A stretch of DNA of 64,000 bases, taken from NCBI RefSeq assembly GCF_001269925.1, contig NZ_LHVO01000018.1, positions 62,001 through 126,000 on the forward strand, given 5' to 3'. Source of the stretch: Pseudomonas sp. MIACH. GTDB lineage: Bacteria > Pseudomonadota > Gammaproteobacteria > Pseudomonadales > Pseudomonadaceae. Below the pieces are notes generated by a model. It did not search any database, was not told the DNA's origin, and saw nothing but the letters and a program-made list of their open reading frames with translations. How positions within the stretch are numbered: the stretch's first letter is position 1; every line of letters starts with the position of its first letter. Made by a program: the position numbers and the translations under genes. Positions 19,444 through 34,400 of the stretch are shown in pieces.

Positions 19444-22400
19444 ATGGACGTTCGTCAGTTCGCCTTTCTTGCGCGCCAACCTTCTGCGGCCTTGAAAACG
19501 CGCTCCACTTTCCTGGGACTGCCCAAGCGCGGCTTGGCGTTGATCCTGGCCAACGCGATGTTCTGGCAGCCGTTGCTGGCGCAGGCGGATGGGATTGTGG
19601 TGAGCGCACCGGGCACAACGCTGGGCCAGGCGGGTAACGGCGTACCCATCGTCAATATCGCGGCGCCCAATGGCAGCGGGTTGTCCCATAACCAGTTCCA
19701 GGATTACAACGTCGGCCAGCAGGGCGTCATCCTCAACAACGCCACCAGCCGCACCCAATCGACCCAGTTGGGCGGGATCATTCTCGGCAACCAGAACCTC
19801 AACGGCACAGCAGCCAGCGTGATCCTCAACGAGGTCAACGGCGGCAGTCCGAGTCAGTTGCGCGGCTACACCGAAGTGGCGGGGCAGTCGGCCCATGTAA
19901 TTGTGGCCAACCCCTATGGCATCAGCTGCAACGGTTGCGGCTTTATCAACACGCCGCAAGCCACGTTGACCACCGGTAAAGCGGTGATCGAAAACGGCCA
20001 GATCAGCCGCTATCAAGTCGATCAAGGCAGCGTCGCCATTGACGGCACCGGCTTGAATGCCAGCAACGTCGACCAGTTCGAAATCATCACCCGCGCCACC
20101 ACCATCAACGCGCAGATCCAGGCAAAAAAACTCACCGTTGTCGCGGGTCGCAACGATGTGGACGCACGCACCTTGAACGCCACGGCGCGTGCGTCGGACG
20201 GCAGCAAGGCGCCGGATCTGGCGATTGATTCGTCGGCGCTGGGCGGTATGTACGTGGGGGCGGTGAAGCTGGTGGGCACCGAAGCGGGCGTGGGGGTGAA
20301 ACTGTCCGGGGATATGGTTGCCGGCGGTGACATCCAAATTGATGCCGCAGGAAATGTGGTCATGGGCCAGACCTCCGCCGCCGCAGCTGTTAACGTGAAG
20401 GCGCAGAGCCTCGACGCGCAAGGCGCGGTCTACGCCGGTACCGATTTGTCGGTGAAAACCCAAGGCGCACTGACCAATCAACAGGCCCTAGCGGCCAGGG
20501 ACAGCATCACCCTGGACGTCGGTGGCCGGCTGACCAATAACGGGATTATCGAAGCGGGCGTCAACGCGGATAACAGCCGCAATACCCAAGGCGACGTGCG
20601 CTTGACCGCACAGACTATCGATAACAGCGGCAAGACCGTGATCGCCAGCCGTGACCTGACCATCGGCACCGGTGAACTGGCGAATCAGGGCGGCACGTTG
20701 AGTGCTCAGCGCAATGCGCAACTGACAGCCACACGAGTAGATAACCAAAACCAAGGCCGCATCCTCAGCGCGGGCAACCTCAGCATCAACGCGGATCAAC
20801 TGCTTAACAGCCAAAGCGGATTGGTCACCAGCACCGGCAACCTGACGGCGGGTATTGGGCAATTGATCAACCGCAGCGGCGAGCTGTCGAGCCAGGCGCA
20901 GGTCACGCTGCAATTGGTAGCGTTGGATAACGTGGCAGGCCTGGTGTCGGCCGGGCAGTCGTTGAGCCTCAACGCATCAGGTTTGATCAATAACCAGGGC
21001 GGCCGAATTGCAGCGCGTCAGACAGTACAGGTCAATAGTGGCGCCCTCGACAACAGCCAAAAAGGCTCGCTCACCAGCCAAGACTCACTGACGTTAAGCC
21101 TCAACCAAGGGCACTGGGATAACCGCAACGGCCAGATCAACGCCAGCGGTCAATTGACCCTTAACAACCTCAATACGGTCGATAACCGCCAAGGGGAAAT
21201 CTCCAGCTCGCGGTCATTCCTCTTGGCCGCCAACCGCCTCGATAACGGCGCGGGTAAAGTGCTCAGCGACCAAGATCTGACCCTGCGTATCGCCGGCGCG
21301 ATGAACAATGCTTTGGGCCTGGTTTCGGCGTCAAACCTCGACATCAACGCTGCCAACCTGAACAACCAGGGCGGCAAGCTCAGCGCACGTAATCTTCTGA
21401 CGGCGAACACCGCAGGCCTGTTGGACAACCGCAGCGGCGAGCTTCTGGCCACTGACCTTGCGTCCACCACGGGTGAATTGAGCAACGACCGCGGCCGCCT
21501 GCAAGGTGATCGGTCCCTGGTGCTCAACAGCGGTGTGGTGTCCAACCAGCGCGGTACATTGGCGGCAGGTAAAACCTCTATCCTCAATGTATCGCGCTTG
21601 GATAACAGCGCAGGCACGCTCACCAGCGACGGCGCATTGGTCGCGGTGATCGCCGGGCAATTGCTCAACCAGACCGGTCTGTTTGCCGCCAAAGGTGATG
21701 CACGCCTCAACCTGGGTCGCCTTGATAACCAACAAGGCACTCTCGTCGCCCATAACCTCACTGTGCAATCGAGCGGCCCGCTGAATAACCAGCGTGGCAC
21801 CTTGCGCGGTGATGTCGCATTTAACTTGAACGCCGGCCAAGTGGATAACAGTGAGGGCGGCCGCATCAGCGCGGGCCAAATGCTGAATGCTGGCGTCAGT
21901 GGTCTTGATCAGCACAACGATGGTCGATTCTTCGGCCAGGGTGATGTGCGCCTCAATCTTAATAACGGTCATTTGAATAACCAGGGTGGCACGATCAACG
22001 CCCCTGGCCAATTACTGCTGAGCAACCTCGCCAGCGTCGAGAACCAGGGCGGCGAAATTTCCAGCACCCAGGCGTTCACCCTGGCTGCGGACACCCTGAA
22101 TAACCACCACGCCAAGCTCCTCAGCGAGCAGGGTTTGACGGTGCGTATCGCCCATGCACTCGATAATACGCAAGGCTTAATCTCGGCTAAAACCCTGGAT
22201 GTGCGCGCCGCCAGCCTGGCTAACCAAGGTGGCACGCTCAGCGCCGGCGATGGCTTGATCGCGCAGATCGACGGAGCATTGAATAACCACAGTGGCAAGC
22301 TGTTGGCGCGCACGGCGTCGGTCAACAGTACGTCGCTGGATAACCGCGAGGGCCTGGTCCAAGGCGACGCGATGCTCTCGCTCAACAGCTTGGGCCTGGT

Positions 22401-25400
22401 CGACAATCGCCAGGGCACGCTGTTCGCCGGGCAGGCGATGGACATCACCGCGACGCGCTTGGACAACAGTGGCGGTAAGCTGACCAGCGACGGTCGCCTT
22501 ACCGCGTTGATCAGCGCGCACCTGCTGAACCAGGCCGGTCTGTTCAGCGCAACCGGCCCATTACGGGTGAGCGCGGCAAGCCTGGATAATAGCGCCAAAG
22601 GCAATATCCACAGTCAGGCGGGTGTAGACCTGGACCTGAACCACGGCCACCTGAATAACCAAGGCGGTTTGATTCATGCGCCGGGTGCACTGCTACTGAG
22701 CAACTTAAGCAGTGTCGATAACCAGGGCGGGGAAATTTCCAGTGCCCAGGCCCTGGTGTTTACCGCAGGCAGCCTCGACAACCGGGGCGGCAAGTTGCTC
22801 AGCGAGCAAAGGCTTGTGGTGCGCGTTGCCAACGCGCTGGACAACACCAAAGGCTTGGTCGCCGCCACGGGGTTGGACCTGCACGCAAACAGCCTGGTTA
22901 ACGCCGAAGGCAAGCTCAAAGTCCGCGATGATCTGACGCTGTCCGTCGACACGGCCCTGGACAACCGCCACGGTGAAATCATCGGTGCTACCACCACCTT
23001 GAGCAGTATGAGCCTGGATAACAGCCAGGGGCTGTTGCAAGGGGACCGGTTACTTGACGTCACCACCCGTGGTATCGCGATCAACCGTGGCGGCCGTTTT
23101 GTCAGCGGTCAGCAGGCGGACCTGGCGATTGGTCAATTCGATAACCGTGGTGGTAGCGTAACGGCAGCCGGGCCGATGCGGGTAAGCGGCACGCAACTGG
23201 ATAACCGCGAGGGTGGCTTGCTCAATGCACGCCAGTCGCTGGTGATGCAGGTTGATAACCTGAACAACCAAGGCGGTGAAGTTTCCAGCCTCTCCGACCT
23301 GTCGCTCTACGGCAAGCAGTTCGACAACAGCCACAAAGGTCGCCTTCTAGCGAACGGCGCACTGAGTCTGGAACTCGACCAACTGAACAACCAGCAAGGC
23401 ACCGTGCGCAGTGACAAGCGCCTAACCCTGCAAACCGCCACACTGAACAACGACAGCGGCCGCCTCAGCAGCGGCTCGGCTTTGAATCTGACCGCCAGCA
23501 GCGTTATGAGCAACCGCAGCGGCGAGCTGCTTAGCGCGATGGCGTTGACCGTGAGCAGCGCCAGTATCGACAACAGCGGCGGCAAAATGATCGGTGATGG
23601 CGCTGTGCGCATCACGACCGGCGCGTTGAATAACCAGAGTGGCGGGCGCCTGACCAGTGCCGATCTCCTGAACCTGACGGCAGGGCAGGTGGATAACCGT
23701 TTTGACGGCCATATCGCCAGTAACAAGGCACTTACCGCCAGCCTCGCCGGCCTGGATCAGCGCAACGGTGGCCAGCTCTACAGCACCAGCGATTTAAGCC
23801 TGGACATGAACCTCGGCGCTCTCAATAACGCCGGTGGCCTGATCCACGCGCCAGGGCAATTGCTGTTGAAAAACCTCTCCACCGTTGCCAACCAGGGCGG
23901 TGAAATTTCCAGCGAACGTAGTTTCATCCTGGCCGCGCAAACGCTGGATAACAGCGACGGCCATGTGCTCAGTGATCAAGCGCTGACCCTCAAAGTCGAC
24001 CAAGCGCTGATCAACCTCAAGGGCGTAATCGCTTCGGCAGGCCTGACTGCTCAAGCGGGGCGACTGGATAACACCAGCGGCGTACTCAGCAGTTCCAAAG
24101 ACCTCGCGTTAACGTTGGGGGCCGACCTGCTTAACGACGACGGCGAAGTCTCCAGCAGCGGCGTCACAGTGGTCAACGCGATGACTCTGAACAACCGCAA
24201 CGACGGTCATGTGATGGGCGACATCAGCCTCGACCTGACCACCATCGGCGCACTGTTCAACCAAGGCGGCACCTTGGGTGCCGGCCAGCGTCTGAACGTG
24301 ACCGCAGCCAGCCTGGATAACAGCCAGTCCGGCAGCCTGGCGACCGATGGCAGCCTGACGGTGAAGGTCGACGGCCTGCTTGATAACCAAGCCAAAGGTG
24401 CTGTGCTTGCCAAAGGCGTGATGGACATCCAGGCTGGGAGTGTGGACAACCGCACCGGTCGCCTGTCCGGACAGAACCTGCTGACGCTACGCAGCAATAG
24501 CTTGGACAACCGTGGCGGCGCGGTGCGCGCCAATCAGGGGCTGACCCTGCGCGTCGGCCAACTCGACAACCGCGAAGGCGTGCTTAACAGCAAGCAGGCG
24601 CTGGCACTTGCCGGCCAGTTCTTGAACAACCAGAGCGGCCTGACCAGCGCGATTGGCCCCGTACGCCTGACCCTCGATACCGTCGAAAACGCCAAGGGGC
24701 GCATCGCCAGCCAGGATGATCTGGACGCTACGATTGGCGTGCTGAATCAGCAGGGCGGTCAGTTGGTCGCCCAGGGCAATCTGAGCCTCAACGCTGACAC
24801 CTTGGATAACCAAAACGGCGGTCTGCTCGCCGCGACAAAAGTGCTGAAACTCAGGGTCGGCAGTACCGACAACCGCAGCGGGGAAATCTCCAGCCAGCAG
24901 AGCATCGAGTTCAGCGGCACGCGTCTAAATAACAGCGGCGGCAAGTTGTTGGCCGGTACTGGGCTGGAATTGCCCATGGCAGAGGTGATCAATCAGGCCA
25001 AAGGTTTGATCTTTGCCCAGGACGCTCGGCTTACCGGCACGGCTGTAGATAACACCGATGGCACTGTTGGCGCTCAGCGTGCTTTGGCGCTTCAACTGAA
25101 GGCAGGCCTGGAAAACACAGACGGCAAGCTCACCAGCGAAGGCTCGATGGAGCTGGCAGGCCAGCGCATCGACAACACCCGCGGCAAGATTTCCAGCGCA
25201 GGACCGCTGACCCTTGCGAGCGCAGCGGCGCTAATCAACCAAGGTGGCACCGTCGAAAGCGGCCAAAACCTCACATTGACCAGTACCAGCCTGGATAACA
25301 CCAACGGCCTGCTCAAAAGCCAAGGCCTGGCAACGGTCAACACCGGACTGTTCACCAACGGCATCGAGGGCCGCGTGATCAGCGCCGATAAGCTCGACCT

Positions 25401-28400
25401 CAGCGCCACCCAGCTCAACAACAGCGGGCATATTGGCAGCGTCGGCGCCATGAATGCCAGCCTCACCGGCCTAACGCAATGGGGCGGCGCCGAGCTGGTC
25501 AGCACCACTCAACTCAACCTTGACCTGCACAACGGCGAACTGGTCAACGCAGGGGTGATCAACGCACCACTGCTGACACTCAACAACCTCGCCACTATCA
25601 ACAACCAGCACGGCGAAATCTCCAGCCAAAACGCCTTCACCCTGGTCGCAAAAAACCTGGATAACAGCAACGGCAAACTGATCAGCAACCAGGAACTGAC
25701 CCTGCGCGTCGACCAACTGCTGGCCAACCTCAAAGGCCATATCAACGCCGCCAGCCTCGATGCCCGCAGCACTCGCCTGGACAATACCGAAGGCCTGCTC
25801 AGTGGGCGTGGCGATGTCACCCTCAGCGCCAGCGAATTGTTCGATAACCAACGTGGCAGCGTGATCGCCGACGGTGCCTTGTTGCTGACGAGCGCAGCGT
25901 TGGATAACCGCAATGGCGAGATCGCAGGCAAGGCGCTTGCGACGATCAACGCCAGCAAGCTCGACAACCAAAACGGCAAACTGATCAGCACCGATGCCCT
26001 CAACCTGAGCGGCGCAAATCTCGATAACCGCAACGGTCTGGTAGGCGCCACAAAAGCGCTGAAACTCGACGTGGCGACTCTCGACAACCGCACCGGCGAA
26101 TTGACCAGCAACGCCGACGTCAGCGTCACCGGCCAACAACTCAACAACAGCGACAAGGGCGTGGTGTTCGCAGGCGGTACGTTGAACCTTGCCGTTGATC
26201 AACTCATCAACCGCACCCTCGGCGAACTCAACGGCCAGCGCCTGACGCTGACCGGCTCCATGCTGGACAATAACGGTGGCAAGCTGCTCAGCCAGGCATC
26301 GTTGAAGCTGGATCTCGCAGGCGATTTCGATAACAGCCTGGGCGTGCTTAGCAGCGAAGATGCATTGGCCGTCAAAGCCCGCAGCCTGAACAACAGCAAA
26401 GGCAGCCTGTCCAGCGCCAGTGGTTTGAGCGTTGCCATCACCGACAGCCTTAACAACAGCGAAGGCAAATTGGTCACCGACGGCGGCCTGACACTGCAAA
26501 GCGCCAATCTTGGCAACCAGCAAGGAGTCATCAGCGGCAAAGGCCCTGTCGCCATCACTACGGGTGAGCTGAACAACCAAATCGGCCGCCTCAACAGCGG
26601 CGACACCCTGGCCCTGACCACCGCACAATTGAACAATGGCGGCAGCATCGGCAGTGCCAAGGCGCTGACCGCCAGCGTCACCGGGCTGGATCAGCAGGGC
26701 GGCAAGCTGTTCAGCAATGCGGGTTTGAGTCTCGACCTGAACAACGGCCAACTGAACAACCAAGGCGGATTGATCAACGCTATTGGCCCGCTGGCGCTCA
26801 ACAACCTCAACAGTGTCAATAATCAGGACGGTGAAATCTCCAGCGCCCAAGCCTTCACCTTGGCCGCGCAAAGTCTGGATAACAGCAACGGCAAGCTGCT
26901 GAGTAACCAGGCTCTGACCTTGCGCGTCAATCAAGCCCTGGCTAACTTGAAAGGCCTGATCGGCGCCGCCAGCCTCGACGCTCACGCAGGCTCAGTCGAC
27001 AACCGTGGCGGCACGCTGAATAGCCGCAGCGACTTGCAACTGACCAGCGATGGCCTGCTGAACAACCAGGACCAAGGCTTGATCAGTGCCAAGCAAACCC
27101 TGAACCTCAACGCCGCCGGCCTCCACACTGGCAACGGCGGTGAAGTCTCGGCTAAGGGCGTGTTGACCGCAAACCTCAACGCTCTGGCTCTGGTGGGCGG
27201 TCGCGTCGTGGGCGAGCAGGGGATGACCCTGGACCTCAACAACAACGACTTGGACAACCGCAACGGCCTGCTGCTGACTAACGGCCCGCTGACCCTCAAA
27301 AACCTGCGTGACCTGAATAACCAGGGCGGCGAAATCTCCAGCTTGCAAAGCTTCGCCCTAACGGCGCGCAACCTGGACAACAGCGCCGGCAAGCTGATCA
27401 GCAGCCACGTGCTGACTGTCAACGCGTCCACGATGAACAACTCCGCAAGCGGCCTGCTGTCCGGCTGGCAAGGTTTGAACGTCAGCGGTGGCAACCTCGA
27501 CAACCGTAACAACGGCACGCTCTCCAGCCGTAGCGGTGCAATCGATGTGCACCTGAGCGGCGCGCTGCAGAACAACAACGAAGGCGCGCTGGTTAGCCAA
27601 GGCCGTTTGGGCGTCAGTGCCGCCAGCCTGGATAACGGTGGCAAAGGCGTACTGTCCAGTGGCGACGGGCAAACGCTCACCGTGGCCGGTGCGTTGACCA
27701 ACGTTGACGGCGGTTTGATCGAAAGCGGTACCACGCTGGATCTGCAAGCGGCAACGCTGACCAACCAAAGCACGATCAACGCCCAACAAACGATGACCGT
27801 CACCGGCACCGACCTGAACAACAACGGCGGCACGTTGGCCACCAACGGCCGCCTGACCCTCAACCTGCTCGGCACCCTCAACAACAGCGGCGGTAGCATT
27901 GCCAGTTCCGGCCCGTTGCTGCTGCAACGGGCGATGCAGGTCAACAACGACGCCAAGGGCAAAATCATCAGCCAAAGTCTGTTGACGCTGTTCTCCGGTG
28001 GCCTGAACAACAGCGGCAGCGGCACCCTCGCCGGTAAAGACCGCGTAGCGATCACCAGCACCGGTATCGTGCAGAACGACACTGACGGCCTGATCTACAG
28101 CCAGGACGCCGATGTGCAATTGACCGCGGTGGGATTGAACAACGCCAACGGCAAGGTGCAGGGCCAGACCGGCCTGGGCCTGAGCATCAGCGGCGACCTC
28201 AATAACCAAGGCGGCACGCTCCAGGCCCATAGCCTGAACCTGAATGCCAACCGCCTCGACAACCAGAGCGGCTTCATCGCTGCGCAGACCGGCGATGCAG
28301 TGGTCAACGCCAACTACTTCGCCAATGCCAATGGCGGGGTGTATGCCACCGGCTTGATGCGAGTCAGCGGTGTGCAACTGGACAACAGCGCCGGGCAGAT

Positions 28401-31400
28401 TGCAGGTCGTGCGGTTGAGCTGAGCGCCGGCGGCTCGCTGATAAACCGCAGCGGTGTGATTGAAAGCGACAATACCCTGAGCGTGACGGGCGGCAGCGTC
28501 GACAACCAAGGCGGGCAACTGCGCGCGCTGGGCCGCAGCGGCAAAACCAACTTCCAGCTCGGTGGTGCATTCGATAACCGTAATGGTCGACTGGAAACCT
28601 CCAACGCTGACCTGACCCTGAATACCGGCGGCTTCCTGAACCAGGGCGGTAGCCTGCTGCACGGCGGCATCGGTACTTTTGATATCGCCACCGCCAACTT
28701 GATCAATGCTGGCGGTAACCTAGTGACCCGAGGCGGCCTGACCCTGGCTGCAGACAACTGGACCAACAGCAGCGTGATCCAGGCCGGGCGCTTGACGGTC
28801 AACGTCAATACCCTGAACCAGACCGCGAGCGGCCAGTTACTCGCCTCCGACAGCCTGACGGGCAACGGCGGCAACTGGAACAACGATGGCCTGATCGCCA
28901 GTGACGGCACGGCCAATCTGACGCTGGCCGGCAGCTACGGCGGTAACGGGCGCTACAGCAGCCTGGGCAACCTGGGCCTGAGCGCCGCTCAGATAACCGT
29001 GAATGAAACCGCCAGTGTGGCAGGCGGTGGCGCTTCGCAAATGACCACCGGGGGCCAACTGCTCAACCGTGGGCGTTTGACCTCCAGCGGCGAGCTGCGT
29101 ATCAACGCCGGCAGCGTTGTTAACACCGGGACATTGGGGGCTTCACAGAACCTGGTGCTGACGGCCCAGAGCCTGCTCAACGATCACGCTGCAAGTGGTG
29201 TCGGCGCACGCGGATTCCTGTTCAGCGGCCAGGACTCGACCTTCAACCTGGGCAGCTTGACCAACAATTATTCGGACATCTACAGCCTGGGCAACCTCAC
29301 GGTAGCTGGTGTAGCCGGTGGAACCCAGGCGCAGAGCGTGCGTAACGTTTCCGCCAGCATCGAGAGCATGGGCGACCTTAGACTCGCGGCCAATGACGTG
29401 GTCAACGAGCGCGAGAAATTCAAGCTCAACCAGCAACTGACGTCCGTGGGCGTGGGCATTCGGTGCACCCAGCATTGCAGCGGCGGTTGGAGTGACCGAC
29501 GCCCTGCGGTGACGTTGAGCCGTACCGTGTCGAGTGTGCTCGAAATCGACTCGCCTTCGGCCACCCTCAGCGCCGGGCGCAACATGGTGGTTACCGGGCA
29601 GAACTTCACCAACCGTTACAGCGTGGTGTCGGCCGCCAATGACCTGTCGATTACTGGCGAGAACATCCTCAATCAGGCAGCTACCGGTGGTTCCGGTTCC
29701 CAGAGCCAGGAATACAGCGGCATCACCAAAATCTCTAAAGGCCAGTACAACCAGATGGTCGCCGCGGTGCAGGCCTATAATCGTGCGCACCCGCAGGGCT
29801 CGCCGGTGGATGAAGCGGCGTTCGCGGCTTTGATGACGCGGTTCAGTCCGTCGCTGTTTCCCGGCATCAACCAGCCCATCGCGGTACAAGGCGGCACCCA
29901 AGTGGTGGCTCCGGCGATTATTCAGGCCGGTGGCAACGCTGCGCTCACCGCCAGTAAAAGCATCAACAACATCAACGTGATCAAAACCGCGCTGGCGGTG
30001 GGTGGCCGTTCGCTGGACACCGGCGTAGGCGCCAACAAAACCCAGGTGGTGGTGCTCAATGCACAACTGCCACCCGACCTTGCCCAACAGCAGGTCAACC
30101 CCCTGACCCTGCCGGGCTTCGGTTTGCCCAGCGGGCAGAACGGGTTGTTTCGTTTAAGTGGCCAAAGCGGCACCACGGGGCAGGCGGGCGCTGGTAATCA
30201 GGATTGGACGCTGGGCAGCGCCAGCCTTGACGCGAGCCAACGCCAGCAAGCGCTGCCTGAAACCCATGGACGCGTGATTCAAGTCGGTGGCGCGGCGCAA
30301 GTCACCACCAGCACGCGCCAGGTCGCCGTGGCTGCCCGTGACGCGGGTTTGATCAATGCGGTCGCCAGTGCCATCGATACCGACGGTGTTGGCAGCGCCG
30401 ATGGGCAAACCCAGCGACCGGGCCGCACCAGCGTCGCCGACATCACCCGCGTCGATGGCATTGACGCCCGCAATTCCGCTGGTGTTTTCCAGCCTGCGGT
30501 CGATGGTTCGCGGCCGGGCATCGACATGCCTGCTGTAACGCCAGGCGACAGGGTTGTGCACACGTCATCTGACGGGACTCTCCCTGATCTGAGAGTGCCG
30601 GGCTTGTCGACCGTTGCGCGCAGTACCGACGTTGCTGCGATTGCACTGCCGGATACCCAACTGCCGGGCCTTACCCCGGCTGCCCAGGACGTACTCGCTG
30701 GCGGTAACGTACGACAACCGGCCGTCAGCCAGCCCACGGCATTGGCCAGCCAAACCATAAGCCGCGTCCAGGGTCTGCCGGAAAATCGTGCGGTATCGCA
30801 GCCGCACAAATACCTGATCGAAACCAATCCGGTACTCACCGACCTCAAGCAATTCATGAGCTCGGACTACCTGCTGCAAGGCCTGGGCTACAACCCAGAC
30901 GAGAGCTGGAAGCGCCTGGGTGATGGCCTGTACGAACAGCGACTGGTTCAGCAGGCCGTGCAAGCGCGCACTGGCCAACGCTTTATCGACGGCCAGACCA
31001 CCGACGAAAAACTGTTCAAGTACCTGATGGACAACGCCATCAGCAGCAAGCAGCAACTGAACCTGGCAATGGGCGTCAGCCTCACCTCGCAGCAGGTGGC
31101 TGCCCTGACGCATGACATCGTGTGGCTGGAAGAACACGAAGTGAACGGTGAAAAAGTCCTGGTGCCGGTGCTGTACCTGGCCCAGGCCAACAACCGTCTT
31201 GCACCCACCGGAGCCTTGATCGCCGGTAACGACCTGAACCTGATTGCCGGTGAAAACCTGGTTAACGCCGGCACCTTACGCGCCACCAACAACCTGTCGG
31301 CCAAGGCCGCCAATGATGTGACCAATAGTGGGCTGATCGAAGCAGGCAGCCGCCTGGACCTGCTGGCGGGCAACAATATCGTCAACAAAGCGGGGGGCAT

Positions 31401-34400
31401 CATCAAAGGGCGCGATGTGACGCTGACCGCCATCAATGGCGATGTCATCAACGAGCGCAGCGTGACCGGTTGGGATGACAAAGGGGCAGGGTACTCGCAG
31501 CATCGCGATTATGTGGATAGCGCTGCGCGGTTTGAGGCCGCGAATGATCTGGACATCAGCGCCGGGCGAGACTTTGTCAGCGTCGGTGGCGGCGTGCAAA
31601 GTGGTCGCGACACGACAATTGTCGCGGGGCGTGATGCCAACTTAGTCTCCGCCGAAGAACGCAATGCGATGGACATGGGCAAGCGTCTGCAAACCAGCAA
31701 CGCCACACAACATGGCTCCGATGTGGATGCAGGGCGCGATGTCAACATAAAGGCTGGGCGAGACATCACAGCGATCGCCAGTCAGATCGATGCTAAGCGC
31801 GACGTCAACATGAGTGCTGGCGGTGATTTGATTCTGGCTTCGGCTGCAGATGAGGAACATTCCTCCCGCAAAAACAAAAAAGAGAAACGTCAGGAAGATC
31901 ATGTCAGCCAGGTTTCTACCACGCTGAATGCAGGTGGGGATGTATCGCTGGGTGCGGGTAAAGATCTGGCGATGATTGCCAGCCGTATCAGTGCCGGGGA
32001 CGAGGCATATCTGGTTGCTGGCGGTAACCTGGCGCTGCTGTCTGCGGAAGACAGTGATTATTCGCTGTATGACATGAAGAAGAAGGGGAGTTGGGGCACT
32101 AAGAAAACCCAGCGTGACGAAGTGACTAAAGTTACCAACATCGGTAGTGAAATAAAAACCGGTGGCGACCTTACGATTCAGAGCCAGGGTGACCAGAAGT
32201 ACCAGGCGGCCAAGTTGGAAAGTGGCGATGATCTGACCATTGCCAGTGGCGGTGGTGTGACTTTTGAGGGTGTGAAAGACCTTCATCAGGAAAGTCATGC
32301 CAAGAGCAAAAGCAGCCTTGCCTGGAACAGCATGAGCGGCAAGGGCAATACTGATGAAACCCTTAAACAAACCCAAATGGAGGCCAAGGGAAATATCGTT
32401 ATCAAGGCCGTTGATGGTTTGCACATCGACGTCAAGCAGGTCAATCAGCAGACGGTTAGCCAGGCAATTGATGCGATGGTTAAGGCTGATCCGCAGATGG
32501 CGTGGTTGAAGGACGCAGAGAACCGTGGAGATGTTGATTGGAAACTGATCAAGGAAACGCACGACTCGTATAAGTACAGTAACTCCAGCCTCGGGCAGGG
32601 GGCGATGCTGGCGATCATTATCATCGTTACTGTTCTGACGGCGGGCGGTGCCAGTGCACTGGCTGCATCGGCGGGCAATGCGGTAGGTGCGGGTTCAACT
32701 ATGGCCGCTGCCACTACAGCGACAGCAGCGACGTCAACAAGTGCAGCAGTTGCCGCGACATCAGCAGGGCTCGGGAACGTTATCGCAACAGGGGCCTTGA
32801 CGTCGTTAGCCGGTACGGGAGCGGTCAGCGTCATCAATAACAAAGGCAATCTCGGGGCTGCTTTTAAAGATACGTTCAGCAGTGACAACATAAAAAATGC
32901 ACTGATTTCCGGATTGGCTGCAGGTTTCACCACGGGCGTCATCGACCCAAATCTGGGGGGAACTACCAAGCCGTTCAATAACCTGACCAAAGGCTTTGAT
33001 CTCAATACCTTGGAGGGGATTGGAGGGTTTGCGGTTCACGCGGGAGCTCAGGGTGTGGCTACCGGCACCATCCAAACCGCGATTGGTGGCGGAAGCCTGG
33101 GCAAGAACGTTACGGGTGGTCTGGTTTCCCAGGCTGGGAACGTGGCGGCTGCGACAGCGTTTAACTTTGTGGGAAGTTATGCCCAAGAGCATTGGCAGGC
33201 CGCAAAGAATGCGGGGGACACCACAGGCATGGCGATGTGGGCTGAGGGCGGTGCGGCCCGTGTCTCCATGCACGCATTGTTTGGTGGTGCGGTATCGAGT
33301 GTCACAGGGGGGGACTTCAAAACGGGGGCCATTGCTGCTGGTGCAAGTCAGGCAATGGCACAGGTTCTGAACGACACATTCGACAAGCAACCGGAGTTGA
33401 GGCAAGGGGTCGCGCAGATTGTTGGTTTGACTGCGGCAGGCTTGTCAGGAGGTGATGTCAATAAGGCGTCTTGGGTGTCGCAAATGGCGGATCAATACAA
33501 CCGCCAACTGCATCAAAAAGAGACGATCGCCCTTGAGGCGTTGCAGAAAGACGATCCGAACAACGCCTATAAATTGAAAGCTGCCGCCTGTGCCTTGGTG
33601 CATTGCAGTGCCTCCGTTCCGGTTGAGGACCCTAACTACAAAGTGATCCGCGAACTCGAATTGGATGGCGGCAACTTTAAAGATGCTCAGAAGCAACTGA
33701 TGGCAACGGGCGCTTTTGATGACTACGGGCGCTGGGATCAAGCTAACGACAACTTGCTGAAGAATGACGAGGCGCTGAAGCGTTCTGGAAACGCGGGGCG
33801 TGCTGTCCTGGGGGCGATTGGGGCTGCTGGAGGATTCGGCGGTGCAATACTGTCTGCACCAGCCTGCGTGACAGTTGTGGGCTGTGCGGCACCAGCGCTT
33901 TCTGGATTGGGAGGTGCGCTTTCCTTTCACGATGGGATGCAGGCGACAGGGGAACTGCTAACGCCTTATCAACACACTCAGGGGCAAAAGGTACTTGATT
34001 CGTTCAGTTCTGATACCTACCCGGGTGATGTTAACCCAATGCGTGACTATGGGACCGCGGCCGCACGTTCAGCGATGGAAATTGCGCTGTTCAAAGGTGC
34101 CGCGAAACTCGCAAGTGGTGAGGGGGTGTCGGTTCTGTTGCCAGGCAAGAAACCTGTGCCGCCTCCAGATGGTGGTGATGTTCCCCCACCGCATGAGATC
34201 GTAGGTCCTTACTCACCTATCAGCAAAACCCTCATACCTGAGGAAATGGAGCAGAAGATACTTTACGGAGAGCGTAAAACCACTCCTTCAGGAAATCCGA
34301 AGAACGAAATCATCGGTGCTCATTCGGGTGAAATAAGCAATACGCATCCCGATTATGCTGTGGAGGTGTTGTCGAGCAACGCTGACGGGACACGAAATGC

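Noticed and set aside
18841..20481. A 546-codon minus-strand frame across the tpsB/tpsA junction
   Set aside because: Antisense shadow of two well supported genes; no ribosome site or domain. The same applies to the long minus frames at 25471-26985 and 26982-28662.
21100..27400. Regular repeats that might suggest a CRISPR array
   Set aside because: The repeats are in frame, degenerate and encode beta-helix motifs of a filamentous haemagglutinin; no constant repeat with variable spacers exists.
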